64,000 nt of DNA from Candidatus Poribacteria bacterium (GCA_028818695.1 JAPPNK010000026.1:62001-126000), one strand, 5' to 3'. Numbered from the stretch's first letter, positions 16,101 to 24,776 are shown. A program made the numbers and translations. The notes: a model not told the origin generated them from the sequence alone.

Positions 16101-16139
16101 GTGAACGGGCTGAATAGGACGGATAAACGGCGGGCGGCG
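16101..16139 (+). repeat. Leader repeat of the DEW-gene array, copy 1
   Basis: The stretch gtgaacgggctgaat ... acggataaacggcgggcgg is nearly identical to 18312-18350 and weakly similar to 17490-17530. It encodes the T-D-K-R-R-A-A start of a DEW-type protein, but here the frame stops at 16158 inside the HNH cassette. Confidence 0.7.
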
Positions 16140-16143
16140 AAGC

Positions 16144-17493
16144 ATGGCAAGGCAAAATAGCGACCGCTATCCGCCTCCCCGCAGCCAACATCCACGGCTG
16201 CTGGAAAAGTACGGCGCCTACTGCCAAGGCTGCGGATGCGATTTCACCGACAAACCCAACGACCTAGAAGTTGACCACATCCGACCCAAATCGGACGGCG
16301 GAACGGACGCATACGAAAACCTAACCCTGCTATGCCCTCCATGCAACCGTTCCAAAAGCGACACAATGACGCTGACAGGCTTGCAGCAGCGCAATCGGCG
16401 CGAAGGCATTTTACGACCCGAAAATGAAATCAATCTGAAACTGGGGCGCGGCGCAAACAATAAGTGGCGGGCGGCGTTTACGGCGGTCCAGGAGCTGTTG
16501 GCGGCGGAGGCGTCTGATGAATGGGCGGCGTATAAGATGGCAGAGGCGCAGTTGGCTCGGACGTATCCTGATGAGTGGATGGGGTTGGTTGTATCGGACT
16601 GGACGGATAAGCGGTCGGCGGACGCAAGGCTGGAACGTGAGAAGGCAAAGCTGAAAATAGCAGCGCCGCCTGATGAGTGGGCGGCGCTTGAGGAATATGA
16701 GTCGAAAATGGCCAAGCTGAAGACAGCCAAGCTGAAGGCGGAGGCGCAGTTGGCTCGGACGTATCCTGATGAGTGGACGGCGTATAAGGCGTATGATTCC
16801 TCGGAGGTGCGGCAAGTGGCGACGTTGCACGGGGCATTGTGGGTGGTGAAGGGAGGAGCGACACATGAGGAGGCGTATCAGAAGTATCATGCGCTGAAGG
16901 CAGAGGCGAAGGCAGCGCTGAAGGCGGCGATGGGTGCAGCGGCGCCAGAAGAATGGGCGGCGGCGCATGATGAATGGAAGGCGTATGAGTCTGCGTATAA
17001 GGAATATGAGGCGATGTATGATGATGCATGGGTTTGTCCTGAGATATGGGCGGGAAAGATGGCGTCTGATGCTTTGTTGGGCAGTGAGCAGCGTTCGGCG
17101 CTATACGGGACGCCGGAGGGGTCGGAAAGGAAGGCGGCAATGGAGGAATATATGGCGGCGCATAAGGCTGAATATGAGCGGCATATTGAGGAGTATGAGG
17201 CGATGACGCCTGATGAGTGGATGGATGTGAAGATGTGTTATCTGTGGGGAGAATTTGGGAGTCCTGTTTATGATGCGGAGAAGGCGCTTCGGCAGGCGGC
17301 GCCTGATAAGTGGGCGGCGTATGAGAAAGCGAAGAAGGCGGTTGACATAAGGATGGTTTGGGCAGCGAATATTTCTGATGTATATAAGGGATGGACAGCG
17401 GCGATGAATGCATTGGCGGCGGCAGCGCCTGATGCGGCGGATGTGTATTTTGCGCTGCGGTCGGCGTATCGGGACGCGCAGGCGCGCAAGTGA
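16144..17493 (+). CDS. HNH endonuclease fused to DEW-motif helical repeats
   Basis: A 449-residue protein. Residues 1-105 are an HNH domain: C-Q-G-C-G (zinc Cys pair), [13 protein letters not shown] (catalytic His) and L-L-C-P-P-C-N-R (second Cys pair). It closely matches the C-terminus of the methyltransferase at 23076-24674, through to N-L-K-L-G-R-G-A. Residues 106-449 are alpha-helical, built on a recurring [AYPT]-P-D-E-W-x-A-Y-x-x-A motif seen at least eight times (S-D-E-W-A-A-Y, Y-P-D-E-W-T-A-Y, A-P-E-E-W, T-P-D-E-W, A-P-D-K-W-A-A-Y). No membrane segment or signal is seen. The stop overlaps the start of the next gene by GTGA. The HNH part is probably a DNA nuclease; the repeat part is unknown. 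Confidence 0.75.
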   Translation: MARQNSDRYPPPRSQHPRLLEKYGAYCQGCGCDFTDKPNDLEVDHIRPKSDGGTDAYENLTLLCPPCNRSKSDTMTLTGLQQRNRREGILRPENEINLKLGRGANNKWRAAFTAVQELLAAEASDEWAAYKMAEAQLARTYPDEWMGLVVSDWTDKRSADARLEREKAKLKIAAPPDEWAALEEYESKMAKLKTAKLKAEAQLARTYPDEWTAYKAYDSSEVRQVATLHGALWVVKGGATHEEAYQKYHALKAEAKAALKAAMGAAAPEEWAAAHDEWKAYESAYKEYEAMYDDAWVCPEIWAGKMASDALLGSEQRSALYGTPEGSERKAAMEEYMAAHKAEYERHIEEYEAMTPDEWMDVKMCYLWGEFGSPVYDAEKALRQAAPDKWAAYEKAKKAVDIRMVWAANISDVYKGWTAAMNALAAAAPDAADVYFALRSAYRDAQARK

Positions 17494-18314
17494 GCAGGGC
17501 GTGTATAACGGATAAGCAGCGAGCGGCGTTTGCGGCGGTTGAGGAGCTGTTGACGCAGGAGGCTCCTGATGAGTGGAAGGCGTATCAGGCGGCATGGGAG
17601 GAGTGGGAGGCGTATGCGGCAATGCCTGTTGAATGGTCGTGGACAGCGCCGAAGGCTCCTGATAAGTGGACGGCAAGGGAGGCGGCGTTGGAGGCGGCAT
17701 GGGCGCAGGTGAAGGCATATGCAGGGATGCCTGATGAGCAGACAGTGCGGAAGGCGTTGATGGCGGCGCTGGAGATGAAGTGGACGGCGGAGGCGGCGGA
17801 GGCAGCGTATACGGAGGCAGATGGTGCGGCGGAAGCTGCGTACAGTACGCTGGAGGATGCGTGGGCGGCGCTGGAGGATGCGGCGCCTGATGTGTGGGCG
17901 GCGGCATATGAGGAGAGGGTGGAACCGCCTAATACGTTGGCGGCAGCATATGAGGAGGGAATGGATGCGGGGGATGCGTGGGGGGCAGTGGCGGCGGCGG
18001 CGCCAGATGCATTGGCGGCGTATAAGACGGCGGCGGCTGAATATGAAGCTGCGATAGATGTGCGGGAGGCGTATCGCGAGGCGGCAGCCGAACTTGAATC
18101 GGAGCTGGATGCGGCGTATAAAAAGTTTGAGTCCAAGATGGCTTCGATGACGGCGCGGGCGCTGAATGATTCTGCTGTGCATAAAGCGTATGGGGCAGCG
18201 CGGGAGGCGCTGGAGGCGGCGGCGCCCGCGGCGGCTAATGTATATTTTGCGCTGCAGTCGGCGTTTCCTGACGAGTGGCGGGCGTATCACGAGGCGCGAC
18301 GGCCGCGCAAGTGA
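17490..18314 (+). CDS. DEW-motif helical repeat protein without HNH domain
   Basis: A 274-residue protein starting at a GTG that overlaps the previous stop. It opens T-D-K-Q-R-A-A-F-A-A-V-E-E-L-L-T-Q-E-A-P-D-E-W-K-A-Y, matching the first repeat of the preceding gene. It continues with A-P-D-K-W, M-P-D-E-Q, A-P-D-V-W, A-P-D-A-L-A-A-Y and F-P-D-E-W-R-A-Y. The C-terminus (A-N-V-Y-F-A-L-Q-S-A-F) parallels that of the upstream protein (A-D-V-Y-F-A-L-R-S-A-Y). It is extremely Ala/Glu-rich and probably all helical. Composition bias alone can look protein-like, but conserved motif spacing and coupling to the HNH gene support a real product. No known family is recognised. Confidence 0.65.
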   Translation: MSRACITDKQRAAFAAVEELLTQEAPDEWKAYQAAWEEWEAYAAMPVEWSWTAPKAPDKWTAREAALEAAWAQVKAYAGMPDEQTVRKALMAALEMKWTAEAAEAAYTEADGAAEAAYSTLEDAWAALEDAAPDVWAAAYEERVEPPNTLAAAYEEGMDAGDAWGAVAAAAPDALAAYKTAAAEYEAAIDVREAYREAAAELESELDAAYKKFESKMASMTARALNDSAVHKAYGAAREALEAAAPAAANVYFALQSAFPDEWRAYHEARRPRK

Positions 18315-18326
18315 ACGGGGCTGAAC

Positions 18327-18407
18327 ATGGCGGATAAAAGGCGGGCGGAAGCAGCCCTAAAACCTCTCAAAAAAGAGCCGCCTATTTCCGATCTCCGCCA
18401 GCCATAA
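18327..18407 (+). pseudogene. Remnant of a third DEW-family gene
   Basis: An ATG at 18327 opens a 26-codon frame starting M-A-D-K-R-R-A-E-A-A-L-K-P-L-K-K-E. It aligns with the opening of the DEW proteins and is preceded by the same leader repeat (18312-18350). It stops before the first D-E-W motif and runs into the 3' end of the opposing gene. Confidence 0.5.
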
Positions 18408-18933
18408 ACGCGGACATATCGCGTATCATCTCCTCCATCTGTCCGTCCATGTCCACGATGCTTTTGAAGTAATATCGATCCAGCTCATCGATCTGCTCTA
18501 GCAGCAGGATGCATTGATCCTTGACGCGGACGCTTTTTGAAGCGCGGTACAGATCGGTCAAAATGTCTCTGGCGATCACGCTGTAAGCCTGTTTTTGCTT
18601 TACTCTCCTGAAGAACGCATGGATGAGGGCGATATGCAGCTGCGCCGCTTCATAGGCGCTTTGAGATTCTTGCGCTTCAATCGCGTCGAAATGCGCAAGC
18701 GCGCTCTCGAAGTCTGAAACGGGATCTCTCGATTTCCAATTGAGAGCTTCTGCGCATCCTTTTGTGTAAGATTCCAGTCCGGCGCTAAGGTTTGCGTTTG
18801 ACTTCGACAGCGCGTCGTTCGCGTCCGTTACGCGAACGCGCGCGGACACATAATCATGAACAACCGCGGCGAATACCAGTATGGAAACGCCTGCTAACAA
18901 AGAGAACAAATGCTTTTTTCGGACGCTGCGCAT
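18382..18933 (-). CDS. Predicted membrane-anchored helical protein
   Basis: A 183-residue protein with a basic start (M-R-S-V-R-K-K-H) and one membrane helix (L-F-S-L-L-A-G-V-S-I-L-V-F-A-A-V-V), followed by a soluble, probably periplasmic helical region. It ends E-E-M-I-R-D-M-S-A-F-M. The start at 18933 was chosen because GGGAG precedes it and the leader fits; 24 more in-frame codons upstream look non-coding. No family is recognised. Its 3' end overlaps the DEW remnant on the other strand. Confidence 0.6.
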   Translation of the reverse strand: MRSVRKKHLFSLLAGVSILVFAAVVHDYVSARVRVTDANDALSKSNANLSAGLESYTKGCAEALNWKSRDPVSDFESALAHFDAIEAQESQSAYEAAQLHIALIHAFFRRVKQKQAYSVIARDILTDLYRASKSVRVKDQCILLLEQIDELDRYYFKSIVDMDGQMEEMIRDMSAFMAGGDRK

Positions 18934-19012
18934 GCTGCCGCTCCCATCGCTGTCTTGCTGTTTGCTGTCTATCACACTATACGCTGCGCTGCGCCTTGCT
19001 GTCAACGGGGGC

Positions 19013-19137
19013 TGACCTTAATTTAGTTGGGACATGTCGACATGCGAATGCAGACGTCGTCTGTTGGACTCTGGATTCCCGCTTTCGCGGGAATGACACA
19101 ATCGGCTCGGCGTGTTGGCGGGTTAAACCAACAAAAC
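19013..19137 (+). mobile_element. Family A MITE, partial or diverged copy
   Basis: It starts TGACCTTAATTTAGTTGGGACATG and contains the hairpin core ATTCCCGCTTTCGCGGGAAT. The right half is diverged and the canonical AGGTCA end is missing where it meets the serine hydrolase gene. It fills the gap between 18934 and 19138. Confidence 0.65.
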
Positions 19138-20169
19138 CTAAGCGAACGCGGCGGCAAAAAACTCGCGCCGAAACGGAATGATGCCCGTTTTCGTCGCGTC
19201 CGGGTGAATGCGGTTCGTCAGCAGCGCGGCGGCGGCTTTCCGCTCTGGATGCCACTGCAGCGCCGTTCCCGTGAAGCCCGTATGCGTTCGGCGCCCGTCT
19301 TCAAGGATGATCCAGGCGAGGGAGCGGGTCGTTTCGCCGTCGTCCGCCGCCGGTTCCGTCAGCTGCCGGTATACGTTTTGCGAATAGACGGGTTTGCCCT
19401 CGTTCAGCAGACACCGCGCATAGGTTTCCATATCCGACAACGTGGAGAAAAGCCCCGCGTTGCCGCTGACTCCGCCTAAAAAATGCGCGTTCTCGTCATG
19501 GACATCCCCGCATATGACGTCCGCCCTAGGCGTGTAGTTCGCCTTGCGTTTTTGGGCTTCGGCGGCGCCTTCCGTCGCGGCGCACTCCGAAGCCCATTCT
19601 TCCGGCGGGTTGAAGCGGGTTCGCTTCATGTTGAGCGGCTGAAAGATTCGCTCCGACGCTTCTCGGTCCAACGAACGCCCCCCCGCCCGCGCAATGAGCC
19701 GTTCTAGAACGATGTAGCCGAGGCAGCTGTACACGATGCGCCCGTCCGCCGCGGACGGCTCCATCCGCCCCAGCCGCTGCAGGACGCGCCCCCGTTCGCC
19801 TGGGTCAATGTAAAGCGGTTTCCACGCGGGCAGCCTGGAGGTGTGCGTCAGCAGGTTTCGGGGCGTAACGTCCGCGCGTTCAAATTCAGGCAGCGTCTCG
19901 CAGACGGGCGCGTCCAGATCGATTCGCCCCTCTTCCGCCAGCATGAGCGCGACGGAGGCGCATGCGATCGGCTTTGTGAGCGAAGCGAGATCGAAGACGG
20001 TGTCGAGCCGCATCGGTCGCGGTTCAGGTATGACCATGCGCCGCCCCGCGCAGAGGCGCAGCGCCGGCTCCCCTTCCCGCAGAACGAACGCCGCCGCCCC
20101 AGGAAAAATGCCGTCCTGAATGCCCCGCTCTATGAGCGCCTGAAGTTGTTCCCGTTTCGTCGCTGTCAT
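19138..20169 (-). CDS. Beta-lactamase-family serine hydrolase
   Basis: A 343-residue protein of the class C beta-lactamase / penicillin-binding fold. S-L-T-K (Ser63, Lys66) is the catalytic tetrad start, Y-S-C-L-G-Y carries the second-motif Tyr, and H-T-G-F-T-G-T stands for the K-T-G box. Family members include esterases, D-aminopeptidases and peptidoglycan-modifying enzymes, so antibiotic resistance should not be assumed. No signal peptide is evident, suggesting a cytoplasmic location. The start at 20169 gives a normal N-terminus; GGGCGG is a weak ribosome site. It is divergent from the Gfo/Idh/MocA gene. Confidence 0.8.
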   Translation of the reverse strand: MTATKREQLQALIERGIQDGIFPGAAAFVLREGEPALRLCAGRRMVIPEPRPMRLDTVFDLASLTKPIACASVALMLAEEGRIDLDAPVCETLPEFERADVTPRNLLTHTSRLPAWKPLYIDPGERGRVLQRLGRMEPSAADGRIVYSCLGYIVLERLIARAGGRSLDREASERIFQPLNMKRTRFNPPEEWASECAATEGAAEAQKRKANYTPRADVICGDVHDENAHFLGGVSGNAGLFSTLSDMETYARCLLNEGKPVYSQNVYRQLTEPAADDGETTRSLAWIILEDGRRTHTGFTGTALQWHPERKAAAALLTNRIHPDATKTGIIPFRREFFAAAFA

Positions 20170-20186
20170 TTCATGCCGCCCTATAG

Positions 20187-20215
20187 TTGACCCGTTCCGC
20201 AACCTGCTTTACACT
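20187..20215 (+). promoter_or_regulatory. Sigma70-type promoter for the Gfo/Idh/MocA gene
   Basis: TTGACC (20187-20192), a 17-bp spacer and TACACT (20210-20215), 45 bp before the start codon. Confidence 0.6.
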
Positions 20216-20260
20216 GTTTGCCGTTCATTGTCAACCCGCTCAGTCGAAACAGGAGTGAAC

Positions 20261-21358
20261 ATGGCCACCGCAAACCGAACCATTAAAGTCGGCGTCATCG
20301 GAACCGGCGGAATCTCGCGGGCGCATTACAACGCTTATCAGAAGGCGGGCGGTTTTGAGATCGTCGCCGTCTGCGACAAGATACGCGCCGCCGCCGTCCG
20401 CGCCGCCAACGAATGGAACGTGCCGAAAAACCGCATCTTCACCAGCTACAACAAAATGCTGGAGCTGGACGAGATCGAAACGGTCAGCGTCTGCACATAC
20501 AACCAAGCGCACGCGCGCCCGACCGTCGCCGCTCTCCGAGCCGGCAAACATGTCTTCTGCGAAAAACCGATGGCTGCAAGATTGACCGACGCTACCGCCA
20601 TGACGAGAGCCGCCAAAGAGACCGGCAACATACTCCAGATCGGGCTGCATAGCGCCTTCCGCCCCAACGTCCAATTCGCCCGAAAAGTTGTCCAAGAAGG
20701 CATACTCGGCGACATCTACTACTCCGAGACGGCGGGCTGCAGACGGCGCGGCATCCCAGGCCACACCTTCATTTACAAAAAAACTGCAGGCGCCGGCGCC
20801 GTCGTCGACATCGGCGTTTACAACATGCACGAGGCGCTTTACATCATGGGGTACCCGAAGCCTGTTCGCGTCTCGGCGATCACCGCGGACTACCTCGCCC
20901 GCCAAAATCCCCGATGGGACGCGATGGATGTCGAAGAGTTCGGCGCCGCGTGGGTGCGCTTTGAAAACGGCGGCGTCATGGTGTTCAAAATCTCATGGGC
21001 TGTCCATGCGGACACGCTCGGGCCGCTCTTCTTTTTAGGAAAACAGGCGGGACTCTCCATGAGCGGACCGACCGTCTTTGCCGACGAGGTCCCAAAAGAT
21101 CTGAAAAAACTGGCGAAAGCAGAGGGCGCCGAGCTGGATCCGAACCCGCCCGAAGGCATGACCTCCATCCGCGTCGGCGGCTTGGGAGGCGTGGATGTGT
21201 GGACGGCGCAGATGACTGCTTTCCGCGAGTCGGTGCTGACCAACTCCCCTTCCGTCCTGCCGCCTGAGGGCGTCCTGTTGACGAATGTCATCATGGACGG
21301 CATGTTCCGCTCGCACGCGACCGGCAAGGAGGTAACGGCGCGCAACCCTGAACTGTAA
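20261..21358 (+). CDS. Gfo/Idh/MocA family oxidoreductase
   Basis: A 365-residue NAD(P)-dependent sugar dehydrogenase-type protein. V-G-V-I-G-T-G-G-I-S near the N-terminus binds the dinucleotide, and H-V-F-C-E-K-P-M-A carries the E-K-P motif with its catalytic Lys. The C-terminal half matches the usual alpha/beta sheet domain of the family. AGGAG lies upstream of the ATG at 20261. It is followed by a sulfatase in the same direction, a common pairing in genomes that degrade sulfated glycans, though a repeat fragment separates them. The substrate is unknown. Confidence 0.88.
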   Translation: MATANRTIKVGVIGTGGISRAHYNAYQKAGGFEIVAVCDKIRAAAVRAANEWNVPKNRIFTSYNKMLELDEIETVSVCTYNQAHARPTVAALRAGKHVFCEKPMAARLTDATAMTRAAKETGNILQIGLHSAFRPNVQFARKVVQEGILGDIYYSETAGCRRRGIPGHTFIYKKTAGAGAVVDIGVYNMHEALYIMGYPKPVRVSAITADYLARQNPRWDAMDVEEFGAAWVRFENGGVMVFKISWAVHADTLGPLFFLGKQAGLSMSGPTVFADEVPKDLKKLAKAEGAELDPNPPEGMTSIRVGGLGGVDVWTAQMTAFRESVLTNSPSVLPPEGVLLTNVIMDGMFRSHATGKEVTARNPEL

Positions 21359-21399
21359 ATCTGCGCGGCGCATGTTGAATTGCCTACAGCGTCTCCTCT

Positions 21400-21500
21400 A
21401 TGGAGGACATGGCTTAATGTCAAAGCGGACGGCGTCTGCGGCGCTCTGGATTCCCGCTTTCGCGGGAATGGCGGGTTTTGGGCGCCGTCCATTTTTAAAA
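21400..21500. repeat. Family A core fragment
   Basis: The stretch gcggacggcgtctgcggcgctctgg is followed by ATTCCCGCTTTCGCGGGAAT and ggcg. Only the central part of family A is present; the terminal repeats are missing. Confidence 0.55.
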
Positions 21501-21525
21501 AAAGAGATACAACCAAGGAAACTGC

Positions 21526-22863
21526 ATGAAACCGAACATACTGTTCCTGTTCGCCGATCAGATGCACGCCTTCGCCATGCGATGCATGGGAACGGACGAC
21601 ATCCACACGCCCAACCTTGACCAGCTCGCAAGCGAGGGGGTTCTGTTCCGAAACTCCTACTCGAACGCGCCCGTCTGCACGCCGTACCGCGGGACGCTCT
21701 TCACCGGCAAATACGCGAGCCAGACAGGCATGTTCGGCAACCAAGCGGCGCTCCCAAAAGGCGAGCCGACCCTCGCCGACAGCCTGAACGAAGCCGGCTA
21801 TCTCACCAGTTATGTCGGAAAGTGGCACATCGGCGACACATGGAACCAGTGGGTTCCGCCGAATCTGCGCGGCGGTTTCACCGAATTCATCGGCTATCAG
21901 GCGCACAACAACTTCATCGAAGATGTGTGGTTTTTTGATGAGGAAGGGAACAAGCGGGAATTTGACAAGCACCGCACCGACGCGACAACCGACATCGTCA
22001 TCGAGAAGCTGGAGAACTATCAGAAGCGGGCGGAGAAGCCGTTTGCGCTGTTCGCGTCGTACCAAAATCCGCACTACCCTGAACAGCCCGACGCGCAATA
22101 CGAAGCGCTGTATGAGGGGGTTGAGATTCAGCGGCGGCCGAACAGCCAGGATATAGAGCCTTACACGGGGACGCACAGCCCGCCCAGCCCGAAACCGCGC
22201 GAGAACGATCCTGTGTACCAAAAATACGGGGGCGATCTGGGCGCCTATCTGCGGGCGTACTATGCGATGGTGACGCAGCTGGACGACAATGTCGGGCGCG
22301 TCATGCGCGCGCTGGACGAGCTCGGTTTGCGAGACAACACGATCGTTGTGTTCACCTCCGACCACGGCGATATGCAGGGCAGCCACGGGCTGAAAAACAA
22401 AAGCCTCGCGTGGGAGGAATCGAGCCGCGTTCCGCATATTGTGCGCGCGCCGGGCGGCTTGGAGGGGCATGTCTCGGACGCGGTTGCGTCGGGCATTGAC
22501 CATTATCCGACGCTGCTCGATTTTGCGGGCGGAGAGACGCCGTCCGACAAAGAGGGCTTCAACCTTGCGCCGCTCATACGGGGCGAGACGGCGGAGACTC
22601 CGCAGACCGTTTTTTGTGAAATGAGCGGCTGGGGCAGCCGACGCGCCTGGCGGATGATTCGAAAGGGACCATGGAAGTTGACATGCAACTGGGCGGACCC
22701 TGAAAACGGTTCGGAAGGCGGTTTAAGAACCGTTCATCTGTTCGACCTCTCCGTCGATCCGTATGAGATGAACAACCTGGTCGACTCGGAGGCGCATCAG
22801 ACGCTCCGAACGGCGCTGCAGTCGGAGCTGAAAGCATGGGCGCTTCGGGTGAGAGCGAAATAA
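21526..22863 (+). CDS. Sulfatase (type I, formylglycine-dependent)
   Basis: A 445-residue alkaline-phosphatase-fold sulfatase. N-I-L-F-L-F-A-D-Q is the first metal strand. C-T-P-Y-R (Cys51) is the C-x-P-x-R site whose Cys is converted to formylglycine, followed by G-T-L-F-T-G-K-Y. G-K-W-H, F-T-S-D-H-G-D-M and a C-terminal K-L-T-C-N-W complete the family pattern. No signal peptide is seen, so it may be cytoplasmic. AAGGAAA precedes the ATG. Likely substrates are sulfated sugars; the sulfatase subfamily cannot be assigned by eye. Confidence 0.9.
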   Translation: MKPNILFLFADQMHAFAMRCMGTDDIHTPNLDQLASEGVLFRNSYSNAPVCTPYRGTLFTGKYASQTGMFGNQAALPKGEPTLADSLNEAGYLTSYVGKWHIGDTWNQWVPPNLRGGFTEFIGYQAHNNFIEDVWFFDEEGNKREFDKHRTDATTDIVIEKLENYQKRAEKPFALFASYQNPHYPEQPDAQYEALYEGVEIQRRPNSQDIEPYTGTHSPPSPKPRENDPVYQKYGGDLGAYLRAYYAMVTQLDDNVGRVMRALDELGLRDNTIVVFTSDHGDMQGSHGLKNKSLAWEESSRVPHIVRAPGGLEGHVSDAVASGIDHYPTLLDFAGGETPSDKEGFNLAPLIRGETAETPQTVFCEMSGWGSRRAWRMIRKGPWKLTCNWADPENGSEGGLRTVHLFDLSVDPYEMNNLVDSEAHQTLRTALQSELKAWALRVRAK

Positions 22864-22902
22864 GGCGCATCGGGTGAAGCGCTAGCCCAGACTCTCTGAT
22901 TA

Positions 22903-23051
22903 GCAGCCTCTACAGGCGATGATATATAAAAATCCTGTTCAAATCGGGCAGGTCGCCATTCCCGCGAAAGCGGGAATCCAGAGTTCTCCTAAACAGCCTC
23001 CGTATTCCAAAACGGCTCTCTAAAATCAACGCCATCGCCTATAGAGGCTGC
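22903..23051. mobile_element. Family B MITE, complete copy
   Basis: This 149-bp element has 19-bp inverted ends: gcagcctctacaggcgatg on the left and catcgcctatagaggctgc on the right, differing at one position. Inside is the ATTCCCGCGAAAGCGGGAAT core that family A also carries. A truncated second copy lies at 31572-31670. No coding capacity. Confidence 0.8.
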
Positions 23052-23075
23052 CTCCAGACGGCGGTTGTTGGAATC

Positions 23076-24674
23076 TCACCGCCGCCTCTTCGGGGCGCCG
23101 CGCCCTAGTTTCAGGTTCGGATCGTTCTCGCGCAGAAGATGTCCGTCCCGCCGATTCTGGATCTGCAGACCCGTCAAGGTCATTCTGTCCATCTTGACGC
23201 GGTTGCATGGCGGGCAGAGCAGCGTCAGGTTGTCGTAGGCGTCGCTTCCGCCGTCCGATTTTGGGCGGATATGATCAACTTCTAGGACGCGCGGATCGAA
23301 GCGGTAGTCGCGCCCGCAGCCCTGGCAAAAGGCGCCAAACTGCTCCAGCAGCTTCCCATGCTGCGAACGCGGACTCGGATGGCGGGGGCGTTTTCGTCCT
23401 GTCGGCGTTTGAATATAAGCGGCCGTCTCGTCTACGCCGTCCGTCCGCTTGGGCGGCTCCGTTTCATAATGGACGGCGTCAAAACCGAAACGCCCCTGCC
23501 GCTCCAGATCGGGATTGACCTCGTCCGCCGCTAAGCCTTCCTTCGCAAACTCAGACAAAACCAGATCATGCGCTTCATTCCAAATGTCCATTCCAACCCA
23601 TTGACGCTTTAATTTTTCAGCCGCGACAAGCGTCGTCGCGCAGCCGCAAAACGGATCCAACACCATATCGCCCTCATTCGAGGAGGCTCCAATGATGCGC
23701 ATATACAAGTCCAGCGGCTTTTGGGTCGGGTATCCCGTTCTTCTGTTTCTTGAAACGGGCGGGATGTCGAAAAAAAGATCGTTCACCTTTGTTCCTGGAT
23801 AGGCGTCAGCATATTGCTTGATATTCGGCGTTCCGCTTTTTGACCATTCGATCATGTCCTCCTTCTCTAGCTTCTCTAGCCTTTCGTGGATCGATGCGAT
23901 CTCTCGAAAGCCGGGGATGACGTTCTGATCAATCCATTCCGCATAATTGCCCGTTTTTGGAACGCTCCAGCATCGTCCGATTTTGGTCGGGTCATACCCT
24001 TTATACGGCTCTCCGCTTTTGCCGCTTGACACCCCAGGTCCTGTTAAATCCGTGCGCCTGTATTTTCCCCGATCATCGCTGTATCTAAAGGTTTTTCTAA
24101 TGTATTCGGGATCGTCCACATACACATTTTTCCATGTGTATGTTTTCGATTTCGTATAAAAGAGGAGGATGTCGTGGATTCTGCCGTACCGTTTCCCGTC
24201 GCCCCGTCCGAGCGTTCGTTTCCACACGATCTCATTTCTAAAATTCGCGTGTCCGAAGACGGCGTCCAGCAGCATTTTGAGATAGTGGCTCGCCGTCGGG
24301 TCGCAATGGAGGTAGAGGCTTCCGTCATGCCGCAGGACGCGATGCATCTCAATGACGCGGACGCCCATGAAGCACAGATAGGCGGCGAGGTCGTCCCCGT
24401 AAACCTTCTTCGCCGCCATGACCGCGTTCCAGACTTCAGGGTGATCGTCCCTTATTTTGGTAAGCCATTCGTCATGGATGTCGTCGCGCCATGACCATCG
24501 GTCTTGGAAGCTGGCGCCGGCGGCGAGGCTGTCGGGCGTCGCGTGGAAATCGCGCGATTTGTTGAAAGGCGGATCGGTGGCGACAAGGTGAACCGTTTCG
24601 CTGTTCATGCCGCGCAGGAAGGCGAGGTTGTCGCCGTGGTATAAAGTGCGGTTTTGGAAGTTAGGCGCGGGCAT
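23076..24674 (-). CDS. Beta-class DNA methyltransferase fused to an HNH nuclease
   Basis: A 532-residue fusion. The N-terminal part is an amino-methyltransferase: D-P-P-F at residues 34-37 (motif IV) precedes D-P-F-C-G-C-A-T-T near residue 340 (motif I, SAM binding), the beta-class order, which methylates adenine N6 or cytosine N4. G-Y-P-T-Q-K-P-L is the motif before it. The C-terminal 100 residues are an HNH domain ([20 protein letters not shown]), nearly identical to the N-terminus of the HNH/DEW protein at 16144. The start at 24674 follows GAAAGAG; a start at 24710 is possible. One polypeptide could therefore modify and cut DNA. Specificity is unknown. Confidence 0.85.
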   Translation of the reverse strand: MPAPNFQNRTLYHGDNLAFLRGMNSETVHLVATDPPFNKSRDFHATPDSLAAGASFQDRWSWRDDIHDEWLTKIRDDHPEVWNAVMAAKKVYGDDLAAYLCFMGVRVIEMHRVLRHDGSLYLHCDPTASHYLKMLLDAVFGHANFRNEIVWKRTLGRGDGKRYGRIHDILLFYTKSKTYTWKNVYVDDPEYIRKTFRYSDDRGKYRRTDLTGPGVSSGKSGEPYKGYDPTKIGRCWSVPKTGNYAEWIDQNVIPGFREIASIHERLEKLEKEDMIEWSKSGTPNIKQYADAYPGTKVNDLFFDIPPVSRNRRTGYPTQKPLDLYMRIIGASSNEGDMVLDPFCGCATTLVAAEKLKRQWVGMDIWNEAHDLVLSEFAKEGLAADEVNPDLERQGRFGFDAVHYETEPPKRTDGVDETAAYIQTPTGRKRPRHPSPRSQHGKLLEQFGAFCQGCGRDYRFDPRVLEVDHIRPKSDGGSDAYDNLTLLCPPCNRVKMDRMTLTGLQIQNRRDGHLLRENDPNLKLGRGAPKRRR

Positions 24675-24747
24675 ACGTCTCTTTCGGCGGTTGAATGGAC
24701 GGAAGCGCATGTTACCGCTCCCGCTGGACGCTGTCAAGAAGCATGCG

Positions 24748-24776
24748 CTGACCTTAAGGCTTGGTTGGGACATGCT
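24748..24776 (+). repeat. Family A terminal remnant upstream of copA
   Basis: The segment ctgaccttaaggcttggttgggacatg is the left end of family A without the rest of the element. Confidence 0.5.

Noticed and set aside
16478-18290. Long minus-strand Pro/Ser/His-rich and Arg-rich frames opposite the DEW genes
   Set aside because: These are mirror images of Ala/Glu-rich codons (gcg, gag), not proteins. They show no start context and no structure.
19138-20169. Beta-lactamase fold as an antibiotic-resistance gene
   Set aside because: The family is broad (esterases, peptidases), no signal peptide is seen, and no resistance context exists.
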